Counted from the first letter of the stretch, positions 7,547 to 16,126 are shown. The stretch is DNA of 38,570 nucleotides from Succinivibrio dextrinosolvens (GCF_900116345.1 NZ_FPAH01000026.1:1-38570); one strand, 5' to 3'. Notes: generated by a model from the letters alone, not told the origin. Numbers and translations: made by a program.

Positions 7547-9319
7547 ATGAATAAACTTATATTGAAAGATAAGTACATTGAAATATTAGATAACGCAGAC
7601 AGTATTATTGACGAATTGTGTTACTCCGATAGTTTCTCTGAAAGAAGTTTTCGTTTACATGAGGAAATAAAAAATCAAGAACTAATCATTCCTCTGATAG
7701 GAAATTTTTCTGCAGGTAAATCCTCTCTTGTTAATGCAATATTAAACACAGATATTCTTCCTGTTGCTATTAAACCGGAAACGTCACTTGCTACTGAATT
7801 AAGATATGGACAATTCTCTAGTTTAACGGCTATTGATAAAAACAATAATTCTTCTTCTGTTGATATAAGCCGAATTAAAGAACTAACGGAGTCTGCATCA
7901 GATTATAAATATCTAAAATTATCAATAAACAATGAATATTTAAAGGATATTGAACCTCTAGTATTGGTAGATATGCCGGGGTTTAACTCGCCATTAGATC
8001 ATCATAACCAAGCAATATTAAATTATTTAGATAAGGGATGCTATTACATTGCTTTAAGTCCATCTACAGATGGAACTTTAGATAAGAGACTTTTAGTTAG
8101 ATTAAGAGAACTCGCTGTAACCAATCGAAAATTCTCTCTCTTCATTTCTAAAAGTGATTTAAAAGATCCAAAATCGATTAAAGAGATACAAGAACATATC
8201 AAAGGTCAGCTTGAAGAAGAGTTTGATTATAACTCTGCAATAAATGCCATAAATGTTCGTGATACATCAGTTGTTAAATCTGCAATTGAATCTATTGACC
8301 CAAATATGTTGTTTTCTGATCTATATAAAGACTTACTTTTGATTTATTTAAATGATGTTAAAGATAAAATTCTAACAGAAAAAAACTCAATAGACAGAAA
8401 TTCGGATGAACTATCTAAAGTAATCAAAGAAATTAATGAATCAATCTCTAAATTTCAAGACTCGCAAGAATCTGAGATTAAAAGAATGCGTCAAACATAT
8501 GGATGCACCAATGTTAACGACATTATTGACAGTGTAGGTAGAGAATTATCTAATTCAAAAGATGAAATTATAAGTGTACTAATTTCGGGAAATCGTGATG
8601 AAGCTTCATCTCGTTTAAATGAAATTGTAAGGGCAAACCTACTTGAATCTGTTAATGCAAAACTCTACAAAATTTCAACTAGCATAAATTCTGACTTTTC
8701 ACAATCTTTAGCTTCGATTGATGCAACATTAAAAAAGATGGAGATAGATGAGCATTTTGCGGAAAAAATAGTAGAGAAAATTCAAAAAACTCTTACCTCT
8801 ATTAAAGACTTAACAAATAGTGCTGCTACATCAAAAGTTTTGGACTTAACAAGTGGAATTTTATCTAATACCGCCAGAAATACGGGGTTTAAGGCAAGTA
8901 CAGCCCTTGCCGCAGGAGCAGCAGCTTCTTCTGGAGGAACAATATTGGGAATGTCATTAAGTACAGTTATGCCAGTAATTGGGATCGTAATTATGTTCCT
9001 TCCCGAAATACTTACCCCAATTATCGGAGCTTATCAAAAAAATAAAATAATGCAGGAACTTGAAGTTAAATTAGATACTGAAGTTTTTCCTTCAATAAAA
9101 AGAAAACTTAGAAATGAACTTCCAGTGAGAATTAATGAGCATATTATCGCATTGATTATGCAGATAAGGGAGCAGTTTTCTGAAGAGTTAAATGCAAAAA
9201 AAGAAGATGTAGATAAAGTAATTCGAGAAAAGGAATCAAATATAGCTGCTATAGACGGAAGAAAACAGATATTGGAACAAAATCTATCTCAGTTAGAAAA
9301 ACTAATCGCACAGCTATAA
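7547..9319 (+). CDS. Dynamin-like GTPase 1, membrane-inserting
   Basis: A 590-residue dynamin-family GTPase. G1 is GNFSAGKSS at residues 52-60, a switch-I threonine region lies near PETSLATE (77-84), G3 is DMPG at 142-145, and G4 is SKSD at 201-204. After the G domain comes a long helical stalk (about 275-430), then a hydrophobic region (about 445-495: Gly/Ala-rich followed by TVMPVIGIVIMFLP), which probably inserts in membrane like a dynamin paddle, and a final coiled coil (about 505-590). Bacterial dynamin-like proteins bind, tubulate or fuse membranes. A GGAG site precedes the ATG. The next GTPase gene begins eight bases after its stop, so the two are translated from one transcript and probably act as partners. 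Confidence 0.88.
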   Translation: MNKLILKDKYIEILDNADSIIDELCYSDSFSERSFRLHEEIKNQELIIPLIGNFSAGKSSLVNAILNTDILPVAIKPETSLATELRYGQFSSLTAIDKNNNSSSVDISRIKELTESASDYKYLKLSINNEYLKDIEPLVLVDMPGFNSPLDHHNQAILNYLDKGCYYIALSPSTDGTLDKRLLVRLRELAVTNRKFSLFISKSDLKDPKSIKEIQEHIKGQLEEEFDYNSAINAINVRDTSVVKSAIESIDPNMLFSDLYKDLLLIYLNDVKDKILTEKNSIDRNSDELSKVIKEINESISKFQDSQESEIKRMRQTYGCTNVNDIIDSVGRELSNSKDEIISVLISGNRDEASSRLNEIVRANLLESVNAKLYKISTSINSDFSQSLASIDATLKKMEIDEHFAEKIVEKIQKTLTSIKDLTNSAATSKVLDLTSGILSNTARNTGFKASTALAAGAAASSGGTILGMSLSTVMPVIGIVIMFLPEILTPIIGAYQKNKIMQELEVKLDTEVFPSIKRKLRNELPVRINEHIIALIMQIREQFSEELNAKKEDVDKVIREKESNIAAIDGRKQILEQNLSQLEKLIAQL

Positions 9320-9327
9320 GGTGAAAA

Positions 9328-11577
9328 ATGACGGACTTTATAAAAAATTACGAAAGATTAGACTCCTTAATAAAAGAACATCTTGAGGTCTTGGATAGTA
9401 TTTCCAAAGATGCTTTTTCTAATAATAATTTGGAATCTTTAGAAAAACTGAAGTCAGATATTGATAAAAAAAAATTACAAGGAAAATCTTTAAATATCGG
9501 AATTATAGGAAGAGTTAAAGCTGGAAAATCTTCATTATTAAATGCAATGTTTTTTAAGGGTAAAAATGTTTTGCCCAAAGCTGCAACCCCAATGACAGCT
9601 GCTTTAACAGTTATAGCTTATGGTGATGCATGTTGTGCAAAAGTTGAATATTACTCCTCAGAAGATATTCGAAATATAAAAAAAAGTTATACAGAGTACA
9701 AGAATAAATACGATGAATATTACGATAAATTTCTAAGTGAAATTCAAGAAAAAAATAAGAATAAACCAAATTTGCCTGGTAAAGATCCGTCTTATTTAGC
9801 AGAGAAAAAAGCTAAACGAGAAATGCAGTCAAATGAAAGATTGAGTGCCTCTTATGATCAATATTTAAAAATGATTGATTCAGGAGTTATGGATGAATTT
9901 ACAAAAGAAAAAGAATTTGAGGAGATTCATGCTGACTCTCCAGAAATTCTGATGAAATTACTTGAGGATAGAGTTGGTGCTAATGGTAAGTATATGCCAT
10001 TCACTAAAAGTGTTGAATTAAAACTACCTCTTGAAGAACTTAAAAATTTAGAAATCGTTGATACTCCTGGTTTAGATGATCCTGTTATATCTCGCTCTCA
10101 AAGAACCGAAGATTATCTTGCTAATGCTGAAGTTGTGTTTATTGTTAGTCCTGCAGGCAGTTTTCTTAATAATAGTGATTTCACACTTATAGATAGACTA
10201 TCAGGTCATAGAGGGGAAGGAATAAGAGAATTATTTCTTGTTGCTTCTCAAATTGACAATCAATTATATGGTAATGACGTAATAGAGGTTTCTGAAGGCA
10301 TATTAACTAAAGCTATAGAACATATAAAAATAGAGACTCTTGAACCTGCAAAAGCTAATCTACAGGAACGTAGTAAAGAATCAGAAGAAATTTACGGTAA
10401 ATTAAGTCAAGAATGTTCTGAAAGATTTTTTTTAACTTCTGGAATAGCTTCCTCTATGTTTCAAACATGGAATATAAAAACTGAATGGGATGAGGAAAAA
10501 CTTCATCAATATAATTTATTAACTAGCAATTATCCAGATAACTTTAGTGATGAAATCACTGCGTTACAGTCTTTGGATATTTTATCTGGAATAAAAAAAA
10601 TAAAAGAAAAATTAGATGAGATTAAATCAAGAAAAGAACAAATTCAGCAGGAGAACATTTCAAACTTTATAAAATCAAAATCCAATGCATTAACTTGTTC
10701 ATACGACGAGATTTTATCAGAGCTTGAAAATAGAAGGCTAAAAATAAGCAATTCAGATATACAACAAATATATGCACAGAAAAAAAATTTGGAAAAACTA
10801 AAAGATAAAGCTTCAGGAAATGTTGATGATGCTTTTGATGAATGTGTTATTGGCTTTAAAAATGAGTTAAAGAAAGTTATAAGACAGAAACAAGATTTAA
10901 TAATTGATAGTAATAAGGAAAAAAAGAATGTTTCAAATTATACCGAAATAAGAAGAGTATTCTCTCACACAACTGGATGGTGGATATTTAAAGAAGAACA
11001 TTATAAAGATAAAGAATTTCTAATAGTAACCACAAGCAATGTCAAAGCTGTCCTAAATGCTGCGTTATCAGATTTAGAGCATATGATTAAAGATGAGATG
11101 GACATTGCAAAAAGTAATCTAAAAAAATCTCTGAAAGGAAAACTAACAGAAGCAATTGTAAGTACATTAAAAGATGATAAGGATATTCTGTTATTCGATC
11201 ATGAAGAATTAAGAAAAATCATTGATCGTTTTATAAGAAAAATAGAAATACCATATCTAGATTTATCTCGTTTATCTTATCGCTCAATTACTCCTGAAAT
11301 AGATAGTTATGAAGCAAAAATTGAAGAGAATAGAGCAAGAGAATTTCTATCTGTTGTAGATGGATATTTAATAAGTTTATCAACAAAATTCAGTAATTAT
11401 TCATACGAGCAGATTGAAGATATTTGTAACGAATTATTTTCAGAAGAAAAAGTTTCGTCTTCTTTATTTAATGAAATGGATAAAAGAATATTTGATCTTG
11501 AGAAAGATGTATCAAATAAAGAAGAAGCTTTAAAGAAAATTGAAGATTGTATAAAGGCTCTTCAGGAGGTCAAATGA
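9328..11577 (+). CDS. Dynamin-like GTPase 2, large coiled-coil member
   Basis: A 749-residue GTPase. G1 is GRVKAGKSS at residues 61-69, switch I near ATPMTAALT (86-94), G3 DTPG at about 245-248, and G4 SQID near 306. Between switch I and G3 lies an unusual insertion of about 100 charged residues, predicted coiled coil (roughly 105-215). The C-terminal half is helical stalk, broken by an aromatic patch TTGWWIFKEEHY (about 550) that could be a membrane tip. No extended hydrophobic helix is present, so it is probably soluble or peripheral. Its stop codon overlaps the ATG of GTPase 3 (ATGA), implying translational coupling and fixed stoichiometry. Confidence 0.87.
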   Translation: MTDFIKNYERLDSLIKEHLEVLDSISKDAFSNNNLESLEKLKSDIDKKKLQGKSLNIGIIGRVKAGKSSLLNAMFFKGKNVLPKAATPMTAALTVIAYGDACCAKVEYYSSEDIRNIKKSYTEYKNKYDEYYDKFLSEIQEKNKNKPNLPGKDPSYLAEKKAKREMQSNERLSASYDQYLKMIDSGVMDEFTKEKEFEEIHADSPEILMKLLEDRVGANGKYMPFTKSVELKLPLEELKNLEIVDTPGLDDPVISRSQRTEDYLANAEVVFIVSPAGSFLNNSDFTLIDRLSGHRGEGIRELFLVASQIDNQLYGNDVIEVSEGILTKAIEHIKIETLEPAKANLQERSKESEEIYGKLSQECSERFFLTSGIASSMFQTWNIKTEWDEEKLHQYNLLTSNYPDNFSDEITALQSLDILSGIKKIKEKLDEIKSRKEQIQQENISNFIKSKSNALTCSYDEILSELENRRLKISNSDIQQIYAQKKNLEKLKDKASGNVDDAFDECVIGFKNELKKVIRQKQDLIIDSNKEKKNVSNYTEIRRVFSHTTGWWIFKEEHYKDKEFLIVTTSNVKAVLNAALSDLEHMIKDEMDIAKSNLKKSLKGKLTEAIVSTLKDDKDILLFDHEELRKIIDRFIRKIEIPYLDLSRLSYRSITPEIDSYEAKIEENRAREFLSVVDGYLISLSTKFSNYSYEQIEDICNELFSEEKVSSSLFNEMDKRIFDLEKDVSNKEEALKKIEDCIKALQEVK

Positions 11578-13025
11578 CTGATGATGTTATAAAACGCAAT
11601 TATGAGTTATTGTGCTCCGCTCTATCTGCAAAGCAGATAGAAAATGAATGGGTTAGTGAATTTAGCAACCTTATCGGAAGAAATTATAAAGAAAACGTAC
11701 AAAATACGTCTACTTCCCTTTACTACAATGACTATAGAGAATTGTGTAGAGAAGAACCTCAAATTAACAATATTATCCCCTTGGAAAAATTAAATGAAAT
11801 TCTTGATGAGATGATCCGGATTGTAAATAGTCCAGGTTTTTATACTTGTCAAAAAGGAGCTATTGGTGGTGGGTTTTCAAGCGGAAAATCTTCATTTATT
11901 AACAGTTTTATGCAAACTGATGATGTTAGGCTTGCCATAGGTATTCGTCCTGTTACCGCGATTCCAAGCTATGTTATGACAGGAGAAAAGTCTTCCATTA
12001 AGGGAGTTTCTCCGCAACAGGGGTTATTTGATTTACCTGAAGGTTTATATCATGGAATCGACCATTCTCTTGTTGAGTCTATGCCGTTCATAAAGAAAGT
12101 TATTTCATACATAAATGTAACAACACCTCTGGATGAGGAATTGTTTAAACATATCAGTCTAATTGATACTCCTGGTTATAACCCAGCAAATATCGGGACT
12201 AAAGCAGATGATTTAGAAATCGCAAAAAAAGCATTACAAAACGCAGATTTTCTAATTTGGCTTGTGGGGCTCGATTCAAATGGAACAATATCAGATCAGG
12301 ATTTAGATTTTATTGAAAAATTGGACTTCGGTTCATCTAAACCGTTATACATTGTAGCAAACAAAGCAGAACTAAAAACTCAAACACAACTTGAGGATAT
12401 ATTGGAAAGTATTCAAGACGCTCTTGATTTAAATGGTCTGTCATCTGAAGGAATTTCGGCGTATTCTTCAAAACTCAAAGAAGAGATTACCTATAAAAAC
12501 TGTAGTATTTTCGATTTTATAAAAAAACAAAATACACTAAATTCGACGTTGAATGAAAAATGGAGAAAAAAAATAGAGTCTGCATTTAGTCACTACATAA
12601 GCAATATCGTAACGGAGTGTGAAAATGCGGAGGCATATTATGCAAAAATTCACAGAACTCTAATGGATGCGTTCAAGAATAATTTTATTGAGGGGGATGG
12701 AAACTCAAAACTTGAAAAAACTTTAAATGACTTAAAGAATTTTTTCAAAATGACACGTTCTCAGGATGAAAGAATTGAAGCAGTTAAAGATTTAAAAGAC
12801 AGATTTATTACATGTGTAAATGGTTTTTGTAAAAGCCAACAGATTGAAATCACTAAGAAAAAGAGATTTTGTATGGGATGTGGAGCTTTGCTAAAAGATT
12901 ATAAGAATGTTTGTGACAAATGTAATCTTCATGAATCTGGTGAATACAAGCTATGTCCAAAATGTAATTCTCGACTGCCAAGTGATTCAAAATTCTGTTT
13001 TGAGTGTGGAGAAAAATTAGTGTGA
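11574..13025 (+). CDS. Dynamin-like GTPase 3 with C-terminal double zinc ribbon
   Basis: A 483-residue GTPase when started at the ATG at 11574, which overlaps the previous stop and sits just after AGGAGG; an upstream in-frame TTG at 11547 is less likely. G1 is GGFSSGKSS (99-107), switch I near RPVTAIPS, G3 DTPG at 198-201 (followed by YNPAN), G4 NKAE at 263-266. The G domain is followed by a short helical region. The last 50 residues carry four CxxC pairs (433/436, 447/450, 461/464, 475/478), a DZANK-like double zinc ribbon. Zinc ribbons fused to GTPases suggest recruitment to nucleic acid or partners. It has less stalk than its neighbours, so it may be a regulatory rather than membrane-bending member. 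Confidence 0.87.
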   Translation: MTDDVIKRNYELLCSALSAKQIENEWVSEFSNLIGRNYKENVQNTSTSLYYNDYRELCREEPQINNIIPLEKLNEILDEMIRIVNSPGFYTCQKGAIGGGFSSGKSSFINSFMQTDDVRLAIGIRPVTAIPSYVMTGEKSSIKGVSPQQGLFDLPEGLYHGIDHSLVESMPFIKKVISYINVTTPLDEELFKHISLIDTPGYNPANIGTKADDLEIAKKALQNADFLIWLVGLDSNGTISDQDLDFIEKLDFGSSKPLYIVANKAELKTQTQLEDILESIQDALDLNGLSSEGISAYSSKLKEEITYKNCSIFDFIKKQNTLNSTLNEKWRKKIESAFSHYISNIVTECENAEAYYAKIHRTLMDAFKNNFIEGDGNSKLEKTLNDLKNFFKMTRSQDERIEAVKDLKDRFITCVNGFCKSQQIEITKKKRFCMGCGALLKDYKNVCDKCNLHESGEYKLCPKCNSRLPSDSKFCFECGEKLV

Positions 13026-13050
13026 TTGTGTCGTTTAAAAGGTAAGTACT

Positions 13051-14505
13051 ATGAAATGCAAATATTGTGGTTGTGAATTACCAGCTGTGGCAAAGTTCTG
13101 CAAGGAATGTGGACAAAAGGTTGAAACCAGTGAAGATACGACTATTGATAATAGCGATTATTTATCAAATGATCTCAGTTCTAGTGAAGAATACGAAGAT
13201 CCAACAGAGGTGTTTGCTAGATCCTTAGAGCAATTTATCACTACAATTGATCTGTTAAGAGAAAATAAACTCGAACTTACTAAAGAGATGAAGGATAGCC
13301 TGCTATCTGGTTGGGATATAGTTGAAAAATATTGTGATGATCTACCTTCGGAATATGTATCTTTTATTGAGGAATTAAGAAAAAGTAAAAACGTTGAATC
13401 AGAAAATGCTCCGAAACAATTTGATATAGAAAATATATCCTTCAAAAAAGAAAAAGTCCTATTTGTTCCTGGTTTATCCCAGGATAATACTGTAGCAGCT
13501 ATTTCATTTTTCAACAATCAGTTATATGTGGCAGAATTAAACGGAGATATATTCTGCTCATCAGAATCCTCTGATTATTCAACCTGGGTTAAAATTTTTT
13601 CCAGTGATTCAATTCATACGACAAAATTTGTTAAAACAAATAACGTGTTAGTTGGAATTGGATATTACTCTGGTTTTGTAATTATTTCTCCAGACAATTC
13701 TTATAGAAGTTTTACTTCAAGTGATTTAATTTCCGTAGGATATATAAGCGATAACGAAGTTATTTTGGCGAAAATTAATGAAATTAAAAGAGAGTTTCTT
13801 GTAAAAACAGGCGTAATATTTGATAGTAATGATACCGCTTATGTTCCTCATCTAAAGTTATCAAAATATGATTTAGATTCTACCTCAGAGGATTTATATA
13901 CATCTCAGGATTCATATACTAAATGGGGGGTACTTGACGTTTATATTGATGCAGAAAAAAATCGTACTATATTCATTCTGATTGATATAAGAGATATAAA
14001 AAAGGAAGGACGTATAACAGTTGATACGAAAATTCTAGTGGGGGACACTCATTCTTCTAATTATGTTGAAGTTTTACAGGAACAAAATGCTAAAAATTTT
14101 GAATATTCAAGTTATTATAATATAGATAGTATGCACTCTAAAATTTCAAAAATACATGACAAATATTATTTCTTAACTAGAGAATATTTGTATGAATCTG
14201 AAAATGGAGATGTATGGAATAAAGTCTGCTCTTTTCCTCCCTATGAAGATATCCTATTTAATAGAAATGCGTACTATTTTAATTTAGATACTTTAGTTGA
14301 AACTGAGATTTTACCTATCAGAAATTTACTTCTCATTTGCGGTAGTGGCCAAACTATTTTGGTTGATCCTCAAAAATCAAAATTTCAGGAAATAAATATA
14401 GACTCTCAGTTCAAAAGTAAGGTTAATTCTAAATTTTGTTCAAATGGAAAAAATCGATTAGTTGTCTGCGGATACGAATACCCTTTAACACTTTTTTCGT
14501 ACTAA
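13051..14505 (+). CDS. Zinc-ribbon protein with Asp-box (propeller-like) domain
   Basis: A 484-residue protein. The first 21 residues form a zinc ribbon with C3, C6, C17 and C20 (CxxC...CxxC). A short acidic linker (about 28-52) and helical region (about 53-125) follow. The rest is beta-rich, and contains two Asp-box-like signatures: SSESSDYSTW near residue 170 and SENGDVW near residue 384, typical of BNR/sialidase-like propeller blades. I infer a beta-propeller sensing or scaffold module, not an enzyme; no catalytic residues are evident. Its ribbon resembles the last ribbon of GTPase 3 (FCFECGEKL versus FCKECGQKV), so these two proteins may interact. The gene follows GTPase 3 by 25 bases and closes the operon. 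Confidence 0.75.
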   Translation: MKCKYCGCELPAVAKFCKECGQKVETSEDTTIDNSDYLSNDLSSSEEYEDPTEVFARSLEQFITTIDLLRENKLELTKEMKDSLLSGWDIVEKYCDDLPSEYVSFIEELRKSKNVESENAPKQFDIENISFKKEKVLFVPGLSQDNTVAAISFFNNQLYVAELNGDIFCSSESSDYSTWVKIFSSDSIHTTKFVKTNNVLVGIGYYSGFVIISPDNSYRSFTSSDLISVGYISDNEVILAKINEIKREFLVKTGVIFDSNDTAYVPHLKLSKYDLDSTSEDLYTSQDSYTKWGVLDVYIDAEKNRTIFILIDIRDIKKEGRITVDTKILVGDTHSSNYVEVLQEQNAKNFEYSSYYNIDSMHSKISKIHDKYYFLTREYLYESENGDVWNKVCSFPPYEDILFNRNAYYFNLDTLVETEILPIRNLLLICGSGQTILVDPQKSKFQEINIDSQFKSKVNSKFCSNGKNRLVVCGYEYPLTLFSY

Positions 14506-14584
14506 TCTCTTTTATATTCAACTGCGATTTTTTTTAATATTTCTGAATTAGTTTAAAATCAGTTTTATCGATGTTCCTGGCAGT

Positions 14585-14618
14585 AAGTCGTATTTGTCTG
14601 AAAACACGAGTACGACTT
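14585..14618. repeat. Imperfect hairpin beside the IS remnant
   Basis: AAGTCGTA and TACGACTT form an 8-bp inverted repeat with an 18-base spacer just left of the IS21-like end. It may belong to the decayed mobile element or be the transcription end of the dynamin operon; no T-tract supports the latter. Confidence 0.35.
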
Positions 14619-14621
14619 CAG

Positions 14622-14690
14622 TGTATTCAGCTGCAATTAATCTTCACCGGCTAAGTGCAGTTAGTCGCAAAAATGCGCCGGCTAAGTGCA
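14622..14690. mobile_element. Remnant end of an IS21-like element
   Basis: A 13-base direct repeat CCGGCTAAGTGCA occurs at 14647-14659 and 14678-14690, 31 bases apart, with a weaker relative (CAGCTGCAATTA) further left. Multiple subterminal repeats ending in CA are typical of IS21-family termini. The repeat at 14690 ends exactly where toxin coding sequence resumes, so this is probably the outer boundary of an element whose body has been lost. No transposase coding sequence remains. Confidence 0.5.
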
Positions 14691-14849
14691 AATATTTCAA
14701 GAGTGATGTACTTCTTTTATATTGGCGATACAGCGACACTAACTAATGGTTCCGTTAAAAAAACACAAAAAACTCCAATAAAGGAAATAGAAAAAGCACT
14801 GAAATACAGATAAGACTATTTACAAAGATATGGTGATACAAATGGATGA
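14691..14849 (+). pseudogene. 3' remnant of a HigB/Gp49-type toxin gene
   Basis: In frame from 14691 the sequence reads NISRVMYFFYIGDTATLTNG, then SVKKTQKTPIKEIEKALKYR, a TAA at 14811-14813, then DYLQRYGDTNG and TGA at 14847-14849. This is the C-terminal half of RelE-superfamily HigB/Gp49 toxins, whose signature includes RVxYFF and KKTQKTP..EI. The N-terminal half is missing, replaced by the IS21-like end, and the TAA interrupts the family's conserved C-terminal DYLxR segment. The reading frame formerly overlapped the antitoxin ATG by a few bases, as in many toxin-first higBA operons. It cannot make active toxin. Confidence 0.8.
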
Positions 14850-15102
14850 TTTTGATAACTATTTGGCAGAGCAACTAAAAAATCCAAAATTCAAAAAAGA
14901 GTATGAGTCAATTGATCCTGATTATCAGATGAAAGTTAGACAAGATACAGTTGTAACTCAGAATAAGCAGTCTGAAAAAAAGATATCTTTTGAAGAATCA
15001 GTAGATCCATTTTATTCAAAAGAGAACATGGAGCGTTTAAGAAAATCTATCGCCCAGATGGAAGCAACAGGTGGAACCATACACGAAGTTGATAAAGTCT
15101 AA
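14842..15102 (+). CDS. Orphan chimeric antitoxin (HigA-like start, RelB-like end)
   Basis: An 86-residue protein if begun at the ATG at 14842, which follows GGTGA and overlapped the old toxin frame; a second ATG at 14830 lies four codons upstream. Residues 1-30 (MDDFDNYLAEQLKNPKFKKE...) match the N-terminus of HigA-type antitoxins, but the expected helix-turn-helix is absent. The C-terminal part, PFYSKENMERLRKSIAQMEA, resembles the toxin-binding end of RelB/Phd antitoxins. It could be a deletion fusion of two antitoxins or a distinct small family. Its cognate toxin upstream is broken, so it is now an orphan. It ends 31 bases from the end of rpoH, facing it convergently. Confidence 0.65.
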   Translation: MDDFDNYLAEQLKNPKFKKEYESIDPDYQMKVRQDTVVTQNKQSEKKISFEESVDPFYSKENMERLRKSIAQMEATGGTIHEVDKV

Positions 15103-15133
15103 TTACCGATGATTCTATTTTTTTACAGGAAGG

Positions 15134-16036
15134 TTATTTGGTGATTAGCTTGGTGCCTGAATCCTGACCATGAAGGATCATTTCCTTGATCTTCTTTAGA
15201 GATGAGGTTTCAATCTGCCTTACGCGCTCAACTGAAACCTTGAGTTCATTAGACAGTTCCTGAAGGGTTGCCTTCTGCTCATCAAGCCATCTTCTCTTGA
15301 TAATATACTTTGATCTCTCATCAAGTGAATTTAAAGCATTACCAAGCTGTTCAAGCTCAAAGCTCTTATAGTCTCTGTTCTCAAAGTTCTTGGCAAAGTT
15401 TGAATTCTCATCTTCAAGATAAGCTGCAGGAGCAAGCATAGGCAGAGAGGATGCAGTTTCTGAAGAATCCTCTGCAGAAAGATCATAGCCAATATCCTGT
15501 CCTGCCAGTCTGGACTCCATTTCAGCCACATCACTTTCGGTTACACCTAGAGTCTGTGCAACTGTCTCTCTTTCACTCTGGGAGAACCATCCCAAATGCT
15601 TTTTATTCTGTCTTAATTTGAAGAAAAGCTTTCTCTGAGCCTTGGTGGTAGCAACCTTAACTACACGCCAGTTCTTGATAACATAATCATGGATTTCAGA
15701 TTTAATCCAGTGAACAGCAAAGGCAGCCAGTCTGGCACCTGCATCAGGATCGAAGTGCTTAACTGCCTTCATAAGACCGATGTTGCCTTCCTGAATAAGA
15801 TCAGCCAGAGGCAGACCATAACCAGAATAACCTCTGGCTATACTTACAACGAGTCTGAGGTGTGAGAGCACCAGCTTTCTTGCAGCTTCAAGATCACCAT
15901 AATCTCTAAGTCTTATGGCAAGAGCTCTCTCATCCTCTATTTCAAGCATAGGAACCTGATTGATGGCTTTTACATAGCCTTCAATATTGCCCACTGGGGC
16001 AAGCATTCCTAATGACTGATTCTCTTTATCTGACAA
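15134..16036 (-). CDS. rpoH: Heat-shock sigma factor RpoH (sigma-32)
   Basis: A 300-residue sigma-32. Seen: region 2 (LVLSHLRLVVSIARGY, DLIQEGNIGLMKAVKHFD, LAAFAVHWIKSEIHDYVIKNW), the RpoH box QRKLFFKLRQNKKH that distinguishes it from RpoD, and region 4 with the DNA-binding helix (ELKVSVERVRQIE). Its N-terminus MSDKENQSLGMLAPVGNI aligns with E. coli MTDKMQSLALAPVGN, supporting a TTG start at 16036 preceded by GAAGAGAA. It directs transcription of chaperone and protease genes. It follows ftsY by 90 bases; ftsE and ftsX, which separate them in E. coli, are missing. The last 32 codons are duplicated at 4527-4628, so this 3' end is a repeat that borders the island. Confidence 0.95.
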   Translation of the reverse strand: MSDKENQSLGMLAPVGNIEGYVKAINQVPMLEIEDERALAIRLRDYGDLEAARKLVLSHLRLVVSIARGYSGYGLPLADLIQEGNIGLMKAVKHFDPDAGARLAAFAVHWIKSEIHDYVIKNWRVVKVATTKAQRKLFFKLRQNKKHLGWFSQSERETVAQTLGVTESDVAEMESRLAGQDIGYDLSAEDSSETASSLPMLAPAAYLEDENSNFAKNFENRDYKSFELEQLGNALNSLDERSKYIIKRRWLDEQKATLQELSNELKVSVERVRQIETSSLKKIKEMILHGQDSGTKLITK

Positions 16037-16126
16037 CTTATTCTCTTCGTAACTGTAACTTACAAATGGACAACAATTATATGCCTATAGACAAAGCATT
16101 AGTTCACTATCAGAGAAATTATTTCA

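Noticed and set aside
14647-14690. CRISPR-like repeat (two copies, 31-base period)
   Set aside because: There are only two copies of 13 bases with no repeated spacer structure, and the boundary with the toxin remnant fits an IS end better.
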